Below, one piece after another: positions 26,343 to 34,620 of a DNA stretch of 64,000 nt; positions within the stretch are counted from its first letter, which is position 1, and the number at the start of each line of letters is the position of its first letter. The notes beneath the pieces are model-generated. The model ran no database searches, was not told the DNA's origin, and worked only from the letters and a program-made list of their open reading frames with translations. The translations under genes and the position numbers were made by a program. The DNA comes from Streptomyces spororaveus (GTDB taxonomy: Bacteria > Actinomycetota > Actinomycetes > Streptomycetales > Streptomycetaceae), in contig NZ_BNED01000005.1 in assembly GCF_016755875.1 (NCBI RefSeq), positions 5,532,001 through 5,596,000 of the forward strand, in the 5' to 3' direction.

Positions 26343-27464
26343 TCAGCAGCACAGGACCGGGACGTGCTGGACCAGGTTGTTGCCGAAACCGCCCCGGTTC
26401 CAAGGCTGTTCGAGGGGCTGCGTGCCGCCCTCGGTGTCCGTCGCGCGGACGGTGAGCGTGTGGTGCCCCGGCGTCGCCGTCCAGACGCAGGACCAGGCCT
26501 GCCACGCCCACGGGTGCCGCCCCGGCGCCGTGACCTCGGCCCGGGCCCAGGAGCGGCCCCCGTCGGCGCTCACCTCCACCCGGTCGACGGCCCCGTGCCC
26601 GGACCAGGCCCGCCCCTCCAGCGGTACCGGGCCGGGCCGCACCACACGGGTGCGTGACATGAAGTCGGGGAATCCCGGCGGGACCATCAGGGCGCGCGGC
26701 GCGATGAGGGTGACCGGCTCGCCGGGGTCGTCCGGACCGTCGGCGGCCGACCGGTAGCGGTAGGCCACGACCTGCTGGAATCCGGTGAACGGCGCGTCGA
26801 CGAGGGTGATCTCGCGCAGCCATTTGACGTGCGCCATGCCGTACCAGCCGGGCACGACCAGCCGCAGCGGACACCCGTGCTGCGGGGGCAGGGGCAGGCC
26901 GTTCATGGCGTAGGCGATCAGCACCTCGGGGTCGTCCCCGGTGGCGGTCGCCACGGGCAGGCTGCGCCGGTAGTCCTGCTCGACGCCGCGTTCGATCCCG
27001 TGGTCGGCGCCGGTGAACACGGCCTCGACGGCGTCCGCCCGCACCCCGGCCTCGGCGAGCACCAGACGCAGCGGTACGCCCGTCCACTCGGCGGTGCCGA
27101 CCGCCTCGACCAGCCACGGCTGGCTGACCGGACGGGGTGTCAGGCGGGCCCGGCCGTTGCCCGCGCACTCCATGGTGACGCGGTGGGTGACCGCCGGGAA
27201 GGCGCGCAGGTCGGCGAGGCCCAGGGCCAGCGGGGTACGGACCCGGCCGCCGACGCCGAGGGACCATCCGGCCGGGTCTGCGGCAGGTATGTCGTAGTGG
27301 ACCAGGACGTAGTGCAGCCCGGGCGGTGTGACCTCGTAGCGCAGCGCCTCCAGCGGGAGCCCGTGGTTGCGGGCCGCGAGCGCCAGCTCCTGCGGGTCGA
27401 TGCCCTCGCCGGGTGACGCGATGCGGCCCGGAGCGCTGACATCCTGCGCCGACGGCTGCTCCAT
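26343..27464 (-). CDS. sulfite-oxidase-type molybdopterin oxidoreductase
   Basis: Mo-molybdopterin enzyme of the sulfite oxidase family, 373 residues. The pterin domain carries the Mo-ligand Cys at residue 100 (RVTMECAGNGR). The family segments EWTGVPLRLVLAEAG and CPLRLVVPGWYGMAHVKWLREI follow. The C-terminal dimerisation (Mo-co) domain contains GRAWSGHGAVDRVEVSADGGRSW and GHHTLTVRATDTEGGTQ. There is no haem domain and no visible signal peptide, so it is probably a cytosolic sulfite dehydrogenase-like enzyme using an unknown acceptor. The start is ATG 27464 with GAGGGG upstream. Confidence 0.92.
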   Translation of the reverse strand: MEQPSAQDVSAPGRIASPGEGIDPQELALAARNHGLPLEALRYEVTPPGLHYVLVHYDIPAADPAGWSLGVGGRVRTPLALGLADLRAFPAVTHRVTMECAGNGRARLTPRPVSQPWLVEAVGTAEWTGVPLRLVLAEAGVRADAVEAVFTGADHGIERGVEQDYRRSLPVATATGDDPEVLIAYAMNGLPLPPQHGCPLRLVVPGWYGMAHVKWLREITLVDAPFTGFQQVVAYRYRSAADGPDDPGEPVTLIAPRALMVPPGFPDFMSRTRVVRPGPVPLEGRAWSGHGAVDRVEVSADGGRSWARAEVTAPGRHPWAWQAWSCVWTATPGHHTLTVRATDTEGGTQPLEQPWNRGGFGNNLVQHVPVLCC

Positions 27465-27533
27465 CCCCTCATGGTCGCGCGTGCCGTGGGCGCCGGCCAC
27501 CGCTGCCGCCACCGCTGCAGCGACCGGTCCGGT

Positions 27534-28829
27534 CTACGAGGGCAGCAGGTGGCGGGTGAACCAGTCGCGGGCCAGGCCGGCCACCTCGTCCAGGGCTCCC
27601 GGCTCCTCGAAGAGGTGGGTGGCCCCCGGGACGACCTCCAGCCGGTTCTCGCAGCGCAGCTCGCGCTGGGCCCGGCGGTTGAGGTCGAGCACCGTCGAAT
27701 CCCGGCCACCCACGATCAGCAGCGTGGGGGCCCGTACAGCGGCGAGCCGGGCGCCGGCCAGGTCCGGCCGGCCGCCGCGGGACACCACGGCGCCGATGTC
27801 GGCGCCCGCCTCACCGGCCGCCCACAGCGCGGCCGCGGCCCCGGTGCTCGCCCCGAACCAGCCCGTCGGGAGGGCCTCGCGGCGGCGCAGCCAGGCGGTG
27901 GCGTCCGCGAGCCGCCGAGCCAGGGGCCCGATGTCGAAGACGTTGGCCCGGTCGGCCTCCTCGTCGGGCGTGAGCAGGTCGAAGAGCAGGGTGGCGAGGC
28001 CGGCCCGGTTGAGGTCCGCCGCCACCGACCGGTTGCGCGGGCTGCGGCGGCTGCTGCCGGAGCCGTGCGCGAAGACCACGACCGCCCCGGCGCCCTCCGG
28101 GAGGGCGAGGTCGCCGGCCAGGACGAGGCGGCCGTCGTCGACCTCGACCTCGACCTCGACTGCGGCGGTCGGGCCGGGCGGGCGGGTGCCGGGCCCGGCC
28201 GCGGCCCGCGCGAGCAGGAGGACGACCTCCTCGTCGGGGGTCTGGGAGAAGTCCTGGTACCACTCGCCGACGGCGCGGAAGGCGTGCGGCGTGGCGAGGC
28301 ACACCACCTCGTCGGCCGCGGCGCCCAGCCGGGCGACCGCGTCGGGCGGGGCGACCGGAACGGCCAGCACCACCCGCGCCGCGCCCTGCGCCCGTACGAC
28401 CTCGCACGCGGCGGCGGCCGTGGCCCCGGTCGCGATCCCGTCGTCCACGACGATCACGGTCCGGCCGTCCAGGGGCACCCGGGGCCGCTCCCCGCGGAAC
28501 CTCGTGGCCTGCCGGGCGAGCTCCGCCTCCTCGGCGTGCTCCACCGCCGCGATGTCCTGCGGTCCCAGGCGGCTGCCGAGGACGATGTCTTCGCTGATGA
28601 CACGTACGCCGCCCTCGCCGATGGCGCCGAAGCCCAGTTCGCGGTGGTGGGGGACGCCGAGCTTGCGCACCACGATCACGTCGAGCGGGGCGCCGAGGGC
28701 GCGGGCCACCTGGAAGGCGACGGGGACTCCGCCGCGGGGCAGACCCAGTACGACCGGGTCCTTCCCCCGCAGGTGCCGGAGCGCTTCGGCGAGCCGCTCA
28801 CCGGCGTCCGCGCGATGGGTGAACAGCAC
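27534..28829 (-). CDS. phosphoribosyltransferase-dienelactone hydrolase fusion
   Basis: Two-domain protein of 431 residues. Residues about 1-215 are a type I phosphoribosyltransferase: GLPRGGVPVAFQVA, DVIVVRKLGVPHHRELGFGAI and the PRPP loop VIVVDDGIATGATAAA. Residues about 220-431 are an alpha/beta (dienelactone-hydrolase-like) domain: VFAHGSGSSRRSPRN, nucleophile GASTGAAAAL (Ser in GxSxG-like setting), GGRDSTVLDLN and PGATHLFEEPG. Such fusions are known in actinobacteria but their reaction is not. The start is GTG 28829, preceded by GGGTGAG. A 70-residue-codon gap separates it from the molybdoenzyme start downstream. Confidence 0.9.
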   Translation of the reverse strand: MLFTHRADAGERLAEALRHLRGKDPVVLGLPRGGVPVAFQVARALGAPLDVIVVRKLGVPHHRELGFGAIGEGGVRVISEDIVLGSRLGPQDIAAVEHAEEAELARQATRFRGERPRVPLDGRTVIVVDDGIATGATAAAACEVVRAQGAARVVLAVPVAPPDAVARLGAAADEVVCLATPHAFRAVGEWYQDFSQTPDEEVVLLLARAAAGPGTRPPGPTAAVEVEVEVDDGRLVLAGDLALPEGAGAVVVFAHGSGSSRRSPRNRSVAADLNRAGLATLLFDLLTPDEEADRANVFDIGPLARRLADATAWLRRREALPTGWFGASTGAAAALWAAGEAGADIGAVVSRGGRPDLAGARLAAVRAPTLLIVGGRDSTVLDLNRRAQRELRCENRLEVVPGATHLFEEPGALDEVAGLARDWFTRHLLPS

Positions 28830-28969
28830 GATGGCTCACCCCCTAGCCAGGGGAGACGGAAACCACGTACCCATCTCCTTCGACGCAACCGCATCCCCGG
28901 CCTCCCCGCAAGTCGGTACGGGCCCCCGCGACCGCGTGGGCCGCGCCGCCCCCCGGCCCGCCCGCGCGA

Positions 28970-29035
28970 GGACGTCGCGAGGACTTCGGGCGGACTTCGG
29001 CCGGACTTCGGCTGGACTTCGGGCGGACGAACTCG
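28970..29035. repeat. six 11-bp tandem repeats
   Basis: The unit GGACTTCGGNY occurs at 28981, 28992, 29003 and 29014. It is flanked by degenerate 11-bp units at 28970 (GGACGTCGCGA) and 29025 (GGACGAACTCG). The period of 11 is close to one DNA turn. The array lies in the 353-bp divergent region between the fusion gene and the TetR gene. Confidence 0.85.
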
Positions 29036-29100
29036 CCGCGGAGCGGTGCGAGATGGACGGCTGTGGCGCCCAGCCCACCCCCGTGGGACTCGGCGCTTTT

Positions 29101-29142
29101 GAACTGTACAGGTCGGTTCATATGAACTCAACCGGCCAGTTC
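29101..29142. promoter_or_regulatory. nested palindromic TetR operator
   Basis: Outer arms GAACTG (29101-29106) and CAGTTC (29137-29142) and the perfect palindrome GTTCATATGAAC (29116-29127) share exactly the same centre. The element lies 41 bp upstream of the TetR start. Autoregulation is the simplest reading; control of the divergent fusion gene is possible. Confidence 0.75.
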
Positions 29143-29182
29143 AGGGGCTGCTAGGCTGGCGTCCGAGACGAGCGGAGCGGTG

Positions 29183-29827
29183 ATGAGAGAGACCCCACGG
29201 GTGCCGACGGGCGACCGGGCCGCCCGTAAGCGGCTGGCGATCGTCAGGGCCGCGCGCACCGCCTTCGTACGGGACGGCTTCAAGGTCGGCATGGACACCA
29301 TCGCCGCGGAGGCCGGGGTCTCCAAGGTGACCGTCTACAACCACTTCGGCAACAAGGACGCGCTCTTCCTGGCCGTCGTCGGGGACGCGCTCGAAGAGGC
29401 CCTGGGCGCGGCCATCGAAGGAACCGCCGCCCGCCTGGAGGAGACCGACGACCTCCGCACCGCGCTGGTGTGGACCGCCGAGGCCTGGGTGAAGGGCATG
29501 ATCCAGCCAGACGTGCTGGCGCTGCGCCACCTGGTGGTCAACGAGACCCACCGCTTCCCCGAACTGGGCCTGGCCTGGAAGCAGTCCGGCCCCGACCGGG
29601 CCCGTCCGGCCCTGCTCGACACCTTCGCCCGGCTCATCGCGGACGGCCGCCTCGACATGCCGGACGTCGAGGTCGCCATCATCCAGTTCTACTCGCTGGT
29701 GCTCTACCCGCACCTGATCCACAGCGCCTACGGGGTCGCTCTGCCCCGGGAGACCACCACGGCCCTGAGCGAGACCGGCGTGGACATGTTCCTGGCGTAC
29801 TACAAGTACCGCGGCCCGTCCGCGTAG
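29183..29827 (+). CDS. TetR-family transcriptional regulator
   Basis: TetR repressor of 214 residues. The DNA-binding domain is RLAIVRAARTAFVRDGFKVG followed by the HTH IAAEAGVSKVTVYNHFGNKDALF. The C-terminal domain (TetR_C of the AefR-like type: ALRHLVVNETHRFPELGLAW) ends YYKYRGPSA. The start is ATG 29183 with GGAG five bases upstream; GTG 29180 is too close to it. A nested palindrome precedes the gene, so it likely represses itself. Its target pump or enzyme is not evident; the divergent phosphoribosyltransferase-hydrolase fusion is the only neighbour. Confidence 0.9.
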   Translation: MRETPRVPTGDRAARKRLAIVRAARTAFVRDGFKVGMDTIAAEAGVSKVTVYNHFGNKDALFLAVVGDALEEALGAAIEGTAARLEETDDLRTALVWTAEAWVKGMIQPDVLALRHLVVNETHRFPELGLAWKQSGPDRARPALLDTFARLIADGRLDMPDVEVAIIQFYSLVLYPHLIHSAYGVALPRETTTALSETGVDMFLAYYKYRGPSA

Positions 29828-29868
29828 TCGGCCCGCGCGAAAGCCCTCCCCGAGGGCCGCAATCCGAA

Positions 29869-30327
29869 TCAGCGCGCCCTGCGGAACAGGTACACGCCGA
29901 CGATCTTCCCCTTGACGGTCACCCGCTCTCCCGACAAGAGCCCGCCGGGTCGGGACTCCTCGCTGAGGTGCACGTGGACGTACTGGGCGGTGTGCAGGGA
30001 CCAGCCCTCATCCTCGATCCGCGACAGCAGGTCACTCCGCGGCGATGCCCTTCCCGGCCTTGACCGGGCGACCCCGCCCCTCGTGGGAGCCGGCCCACGG
30101 AGGTCCACCGCGGCGAGCCCGTAGACCGACCAGCCGCTGGTACCGCGCTGCTCGACCTCGGCTTCGAACCAGCCGTCGCCCCGTCCGAACGCATCTGCCG
30201 CCGCCACGATCGCACTCTCCGCGGCCTCGACCACGGCCTCGCGCCGCTGAACGTCTTCGGCATCCCGGGCCTCGTTCTTGGCGGTCAGTTCGCCCTGCCT
30301 GCTCTGCCACCGCTCTTGCATGCCCAT
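29869..30327 (-). CDS. conserved hypothetical protein
   Basis: A 152-residue protein I do not recognise. The N-terminal half is a charged helix (WQSRQGELTAKNEARDAEDVQRREAVVEAAES). It is followed by a compact beta-rich part (GWSVYGLAAVDLRGP, then HTAQYVHVHLSEES and VTVKGKIVGVYLFRRA). It has no transmembrane segment or signal peptide. The start is ATG 30327 with GGGGGAA upstream; the longer frame to 30738 runs through the tRNA-Arg gene and is not real. It sits between a TetR gene and the tRNA-Pro remnant, so it may be cargo left by an integrative element, but this is inference. Confidence 0.65.
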   Translation of the reverse strand: MGMQERWQSRQGELTAKNEARDAEDVQRREAVVEAAESAIVAAADAFGRGDGWFEAEVEQRGTSGWSVYGLAAVDLRGPAPTRGGVARSRPGRASPRSDLLSRIEDEGWSLHTAQYVHVHLSEESRPGGLLSGERVTVKGKIVGVYLFRRAR

Positions 30328-30424
30328 GTGGTTCCCCCGGCCTCCGGCGTGTACGTGCACCGATGATGCAGGTCGGCTCCCCACCGGCACCGCGGAACGG
30401 CGAACGCCGAACAGGGGCCTGCCC

Positions 30425-30468
30425 TGTCGGGGTGTCAGGGTTTGAACCCACGACCTCTTCGTCCCGAA
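30425..30468 (-). pseudogene. 3' fragment of tRNA-Pro(CGG), probable att-site scar
   Basis: On the minus strand 30468-30441 reads as the anticodon loop through T-loop of a tRNA-Pro(CGG), a 28-nt match to the usual actinobacterial sequence as I remember it. 30433-30425 reads CACCCCGAC, the acceptor 3' strand. The T-stem 3' strand between them is changed, and no 5' half (acceptor, D arm) is present upstream. A 3'-half copy of this kind is what site-specific integration into a tRNA gene leaves behind. Confidence 0.65.
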
Positions 30469-30488
30469 GCGGCTCGGGCAAGTGGTGG

Positions 30489-30537
30489 AGCCGCGCGGCC
30501 TTCCGGCCCTTATCGCGCGGCTACCGAGACCTCGGTA
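30489..30537. promoter_or_regulatory. paired palindromes beside the tRNA-Pro fragment
   Basis: AGCCGCGCG (30489-30497) pairs with CGCGCGGCT (30514-30522). It is followed at once by the near-perfect palindrome TACCGAG AC CTCGGTA (30522-30537). Role unknown; recombinase or regulator binding sites of a former element are possible. Confidence 0.4.
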
Positions 30538-30557
30538 AGGTGCGCTGACCTGCACGA

Positions 30558-30581
30558 AAGCCCTCCGCGGAGGGAGGGCTT
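30558..30581 (-). terminator. terminator after tRNA-Arg
   Basis: AAGCCCTCC (30558-30566) and GGAGGGCTT (30573-30581) form a perfect 9-bp stem with a 6-nt loop, 15 bp downstream of the tRNA-Arg 3' end on the minus strand. Confidence 0.85.
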
Positions 30582-30596
30582 CGGGCGGTGCAAGCG

Positions 30597-30672
30597 TGGT
30601 GCCCCCGGCAGGACTCGAACCTGCGGCCAAGTGCTTAGAAGGCACCTGCTCTATCCACTGAGCTACGGGGGC
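30597..30672 (-). tRNA. tRNA-Arg (anticodon UCU)
   Basis: A 76-nt gene including an encoded CCA. The 7-bp acceptor is GCCCCCG/CGGGGGC with discriminator A. The D arm is GCTC..GAGC, and the anticodon stem GGTGC/GCACT carries loop CTTCTAA (anticodon TCT). The T arm is GCAGG TTCGAGT CCTGC. The cloverleaf is complete, so the gene is probably functional. Confidence 0.96.
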
Positions 30673-30995
30673 CGGAAGGCGGCCTTGGTGGGCCTGGAGC
30701 CTCCGGTGGGGGTGGGGCTGAGGTCCGTGCCGGGTCAAGGATAGGGCTCCGGTTGCCTTGTCCCGGTTGCTTCACTCGCGGGCCACGATGTGGAGGTTCG
30801 GTGAAGCGGTCCCGATAATCGCAGGCAGGTGCGATTCTCGCATCGCTTTTGCGCCGCGTCGCCCCTGGTGTTGTGCACTCGTTATGCCTGCGCCCCACTC
30901 GTCCGTCGTGCCCAGAATGTCCCACTGGAGTCGCGGTCGGCGCGCAGGGGGCGTATAAGCTTCAAAAATGGTCCTAAATTGGGCATTCTTCGCAT
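30673..30995. other. intergenic region upstream of dynA
   Basis: This 323-bp gap contains the tRNA-Arg promoter (leftward) and the dynA promoter (rightward). A perfect hairpin AATCGCA/TGCGATT (30817-30823/30830-30836) and a TATAAG -10-like hexamer at 30954-30959 are visible. A 66-codon open frame at 30758 has no ribosome binding site and is not called. Confidence 0.5.
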
Positions 30996-32621
30996 GTGGT
31001 GACCTTGGATGTTCGGCCTCAGCTGCTCGATGCCCTGTCCGCCCTGCGCGACCGGGTCGCGTCCGTGCGTCTGCCGCTGCCCCTGCCCGGCGCTCCGCGC
31101 GCCCGCCAGACCAGAGCCGAGCTGCTCGCGCAGCTCGACGACTACCTCGTACCCCGGCTGAAGGCGCCCGAGGCGCCGATGCTCGCCGTCGTCGGCGGGT
31201 CCACCGGGGCCGGTAAGTCCACCCTCGTCAACTCCCTCGTCGGCCGGCAGGTCAGCGAAGCCGGGGTGTTGCGCCCGACGACGCGTACACCGGTGCTCGT
31301 CTGCCATCCGGACGACCACCACTGGTTCGCCGGCATGCGCGTACTGCCCGACCTGATGCGGGTCTGGGTGCCGCACGAGGAGGAGGAGACGCCCCCTGCC
31401 GCCCGATCCCGGGCCCGCGACCGCGGACCGGGCAACACCCACGCGACCCGCGAGATGCGGATCGAGACCGTTTCCAGCCTGCCGCGCGGGCTGGCCATCC
31501 TCGACGCCCCCGACATCGACTCCCTGGTGGTCGAGAACCGGACCCTCGCCGCCGAACTCATCTGCGCCGCCGACGTCTGGGTGATGGTCACCACCGCCTC
31601 GCGGTACGCCGACGCCGTCCCCTGGCACCTGCTGCGCACCGCCAAGCAGTACAGGGCCACCCTCGTCACCGTCCTCGACCGGGTTCCGCACCAGGTGCTC
31701 GCCGAGGTCTCGCGGCAGTACGGGGCCCTGCTCACCAAGGCCGGGCTGGGCGACGTACCGCGGTTCACCGTCCCCGAGCTGCCCGAATCCGCAGGCGGGG
31801 GCGGGCTGCTGCCGGCCAGCGCCGTCGCCCCGCTGTACGCCTGGCTCGCCCACCACGCCCAGGACCCCGCCGCCCGGCAGTACGCCGTCGGGCGCACCGC
31901 GCTCGGCGCGCTCGACTCCCTGCGGCGCCGGATGCCGGAGCTCGCCTCCGCCGTCGCCGCCCAGCACGCCGCCGCCGTACGGCTGACCTCGGCCGTCGAG
32001 GACGCGTACAAACGGGAGGGCAAGCGGGTCCGCAACCGCCTCGACCACGGTGCCGTACTGGCCGGGGACGCGCTGACCCGGTGGCGCGGCTACCCGCTCG
32101 ACACGAGCGCCGACGAACTGCTGGACTCGCTCGCCGAATCCCTCGCCGCACTCCTCCAGTGCGCCGTCGCCGCCGCCGACGAGCGGATCGCCGAGGCCTG
32201 GCGGCGCGAACCGGCCGCCGGCGCGGTCTCGCTGCCCGCGCCCGACCGGGAGGCGGGCGAGCGCATCGGGATGGCCGTACGCCGCTGGCGGCGGGTCCTG
32301 GAGGAACTCGCCGAGGAGGAGGTGGGCAAGAGCGACAGGCAGCCCGCACTCGACCCCGACGGCATCGCCGCCCTCCTCGTCGCCGCCCTCCTCGGCGGCA
32401 AACGGGCCCGGCCCGCGGGGGAGAAGCTCGCCGAACGGATCGGCGCGCAAGCCGCCCTGCGGCTGCGCGACCGGGGCGGGGAACTGGTCGGCGACCACCT
32501 CGACCAGGTGCTGCGCGCCGAACGCGACCGCCGGCTCGCCCCGCTGGAGGCGCTCGAAGTGACCCCGGAACCACAGGCCGAGCTGATCGCCGCGCTGTCC
32601 GTACTGCAGAAGGAGAGGTGA
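30996..32621 (+). CDS. dynA: dynamin-like GTPase DynA
   Basis: Bacterial dynamin-like GTPase of 541 residues with no transmembrane helix. The G1 loop is [19 protein letters not shown] near 31190-31245. The switch region follows as [10 protein letters not shown], the G3-type motif as [10 protein letters not shown], and the remainder is mostly helical (stalk-like) with Ala/Leu/Arg-rich segments. In Streptomyces, DynA and DynB are encoded side by side and stabilise FtsZ rings at sporulation septa. A membrane-spanning partner immediately downstream fits that pair. The start GTG 30996 (or 30999) lacks a clear Shine-Dalgarno sequence, so translation may be inefficient or near-leaderless. Confidence 0.85.
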   Translation: MVTLDVRPQLLDALSALRDRVASVRLPLPLPGAPRARQTRAELLAQLDDYLVPRLKAPEAPMLAVVGGSTGAGKSTLVNSLVGRQVSEAGVLRPTTRTPVLVCHPDDHHWFAGMRVLPDLMRVWVPHEEEETPPAARSRARDRGPGNTHATREMRIETVSSLPRGLAILDAPDIDSLVVENRTLAAELICAADVWVMVTTASRYADAVPWHLLRTAKQYRATLVTVLDRVPHQVLAEVSRQYGALLTKAGLGDVPRFTVPELPESAGGGGLLPASAVAPLYAWLAHHAQDPAARQYAVGRTALGALDSLRRRMPELASAVAAQHAAAVRLTSAVEDAYKREGKRVRNRLDHGAVLAGDALTRWRGYPLDTSADELLDSLAESLAALLQCAVAAADERIAEAWRREPAAGAVSLPAPDREAGERIGMAVRRWRRVLEELAEEEVGKSDRQPALDPDGIAALLVAALLGGKRARPAGEKLAERIGAQAALRLRDRGGELVGDHLDQVLRAERDRRLAPLEALEVTPEPQAELIAALSVLQKER

Positions 32622-32625
32622 CGCG

Positions 32626-34497
32626 GTGACTGCTCTGACCGACCGCACCGACGACCGTTGGGACGACGGACTCATCGCGCGCTCGCGGCCCCGGGCCGTC
32701 GACGGGGACCCGGACGACGAGGAGTACGAGGGCGACGCGGGCCAGGGGGGCGGCGGGAGCGACGAGGGCGACGAGGCCCTCGTACGGGCCGTCTCCGGCG
32801 CGGGCAGCGACGGCGGCAAGTCGACCGCACCCCCGCTCAGCCCCGAGGGCCAGGCCCTGCGGCTGCGCCTCGACGCGCTGCGCCAACTGGTCGGCCTGTC
32901 CAGGACCAGGCTCGACGGAAAGACCCTCGCCGAGGCCGGGCGGGTCCTGGACGAGGCCGCCGCGCGGCGGGGGCTGTCACCCCAGCACACGGTCGTCGCG
33001 ATCGCCGGAGCCACCGGAAGCGGCAAGTCCACTCTCTTCAATTCACTCGCCGGTGTGCAGATCTCCGAGATGGGGCTGCGCCGTCCGACCACGGCCGCGC
33101 CCATCGCGTGCAGCTGGTCGGACGGAGCCGCCGGACTGCTGGACCGGCTGGAGATCCCGGGACGCCTGCGCCGCAGGCCCCGCGAGACCTCGGAGGCGGA
33201 GGCACTGCGCGGGATGGTCCTCGTCGACCTGCCCGACCTGGACTCGGCGGTCGGCGCGCACCGGGACCACGTGGACCGCGTACTGGCCCTGGTCGACGCC
33301 GTGGTGTGGGTCGTGGACCCGGAGAAGTACGCGGACGCCGTGCTGCACGAGCGGTACCTGAGGCCGCTCGCCGGGCACGCGGAGGTGACCTTCGTCGTCC
33401 TGAACCAGGTGGACCGGCTGCCCGGGGAGGCCGCCGACCTCGTACTGGACGACCTGCGCCGGCTCCTCGACGAGGACGGCATCGCCCTCGGCGAGCACGG
33501 CGAGCCCGGCGCCACCGTCCTCGGGCTGTCGGCACTCACCGGGGAGGGCGTCGGGGAACTGCGCGAGCTCCTCGGACAGTTCACCCAGGAGAAGGGCGCC
33601 GCCACCCGGCGGATCTCCGCCGACGTCGACCGCGCGGCCCTGCGCCTGCGCCCGCTGTACGTGGCCGACGGGCACCCCGGCCCGGAGATCGGGGAAGCGG
33701 CGCGCGCCGAGTTCGAGGACCGCCTCGCCGAGGCGGTCGGGGCGTACGCGGCCGGGCTCGCCGCCGAGCGCGCCTGGCGGCGCAACGCCGGAAAGGCGTG
33801 CGGGACGCCCTGGCTGCGGCTGTGGCGCTGGTACGAGGGCCGCCGCGCGCCCCGCACCCTGGCGGGTCTGGCCGCCCTCGCGGCGATCGGCGGGCGCGGC
33901 ACGGCGGCCCCGGAGGCCCCGGTCGAAGAGGAGGTGACCGCGCGTCAGCGGGTGGAGCAGGCCGTACGGGTGGTCGCCGACGAGGCGGTCGCCGGGCTGC
34001 CCGACCCGTGGGCGCAGGCGGTCCGGGAGACCGCGGTGCGCGGCGCCGACCGGCTCCCGGAGGCGCTGGACGAGATCGCGGTGACCCTCGGGGCGGCGGT
34101 GGCCGTACCGAGTGCCAAACCGCCGCGGCCCACGTGGTGGCCGGCGGCGGTGCTCGGCCAGGCGGCCATGACCCTGCTGCAGATCTACGGCGGGCTGTGG
34201 CTGGTCGGGCAGATCGTCGGGGTTCTGGAACCGAGGCTGATGCCGCCGGTCCTGCTGATGGTGGCGGGCATCATCGGCGGGCCGCTCGTGGAATGGTCCT
34301 GCTCGATCGCTGCCCGGGGCCCGGCGCGCCGGTACGGGCAGGACGCGGAGCGCAGGCTGCGGCAGGCGGCGGCCGGGTGCGGGCGGGCGCGGGTGCTGGA
34401 ACCGGTGGCGGCGGAGCTGCTGCGCTACCGGGAGGTGCGGGAGCAGTACGCCACGGTGGCCGCAGGGGGGAGCAAGTTGTCCACAACCCGGCAGTAA
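32626..34497 (+). CDS. dynB: dynamin-like GTPase DynB with C-terminal membrane hairpin
   Basis: Second dynamin-like GTPase, 623 residues, starting four bases after dynA. An acidic, Gly-rich N-terminus (DDEEYEGDAGQGGGGSDEGDE) is followed by G1 IAGATGSGKSTLFNSLAG, switch RRPTTAAPIACSW, G3 LVDLPDLDSAVGAHRD and G4-like VLNQVDRL. Two membrane segments lie near the C-terminus (AAVLGQAAMTLLQIYGGLWLVG and MPPVLLMVAGIIGGPLVEW, about residues 505-560). These mark it as the membrane-embedded DynB partner. GTG 32626 has GAGAGG upstream. The two proteins are expected to act together at sporulation septa. Confidence 0.85.
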   Translation: MTALTDRTDDRWDDGLIARSRPRAVDGDPDDEEYEGDAGQGGGGSDEGDEALVRAVSGAGSDGGKSTAPPLSPEGQALRLRLDALRQLVGLSRTRLDGKTLAEAGRVLDEAAARRGLSPQHTVVAIAGATGSGKSTLFNSLAGVQISEMGLRRPTTAAPIACSWSDGAAGLLDRLEIPGRLRRRPRETSEAEALRGMVLVDLPDLDSAVGAHRDHVDRVLALVDAVVWVVDPEKYADAVLHERYLRPLAGHAEVTFVVLNQVDRLPGEAADLVLDDLRRLLDEDGIALGEHGEPGATVLGLSALTGEGVGELRELLGQFTQEKGAATRRISADVDRAALRLRPLYVADGHPGPEIGEAARAEFEDRLAEAVGAYAAGLAAERAWRRNAGKACGTPWLRLWRWYEGRRAPRTLAGLAALAAIGGRGTAAPEAPVEEEVTARQRVEQAVRVVADEAVAGLPDPWAQAVRETAVRGADRLPEALDEIAVTLGAAVAVPSAKPPRPTWWPAAVLGQAAMTLLQIYGGLWLVGQIVGVLEPRLMPPVLLMVAGIIGGPLVEWSCSIAARGPARRYGQDAERRLRQAAAGCGRARVLEPVAAELLRYREVREQYATVAAGGSKLSTTRQ

Positions 34498-34558
34498 TCC
34501 ACAGGCCGGAGCGGGGACTCGGCGACCTGCCCCAGCATGGTTCGTACCTCGTACGGAT

Positions 34559-34595
34559 GGTCCGTACGGCTGGTTCGTGCGCAACCGTACGGACC
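34559..34595. promoter_or_regulatory. 11-bp inverted repeat upstream of the SSB-like gene
   Basis: GGTCCGTACGG (34559-34569) and CCGTACGGACC (34585-34595) are perfect complements around a 15-nt spacer. The element ends 25 bp before the SSB-like start. A further CGTACGG at 34550-34556 gives a third half-site. It is a good operator candidate. Confidence 0.55.
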
Positions 34596-34620
34596 GCGAC
34601 CATGGGGGAGGGCGACCGGG

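Noticed and set aside
29869..30738. 289-codon version of the hypothetical gene before tRNA-Arg
   Set aside because: It would translate through the whole tRNA-Arg gene and the tRNA-Pro fragment; the internal ATG 30327 has a good ribosome binding site.
30758..30958. 66-codon open frame upstream of dynA
   Set aside because: No ribosome binding site, high Arg/Cys/Ser content and no recognisable motif; it lies in the promoter region between tRNA-Arg and dynA.
30882..33902. 1006-codon open frame on the minus strand opposite dynA-dynB
   Set aside because: Ser/Arg/Ala-rich shadow frame; the plus strand carries two GTPases with complete G motifs.
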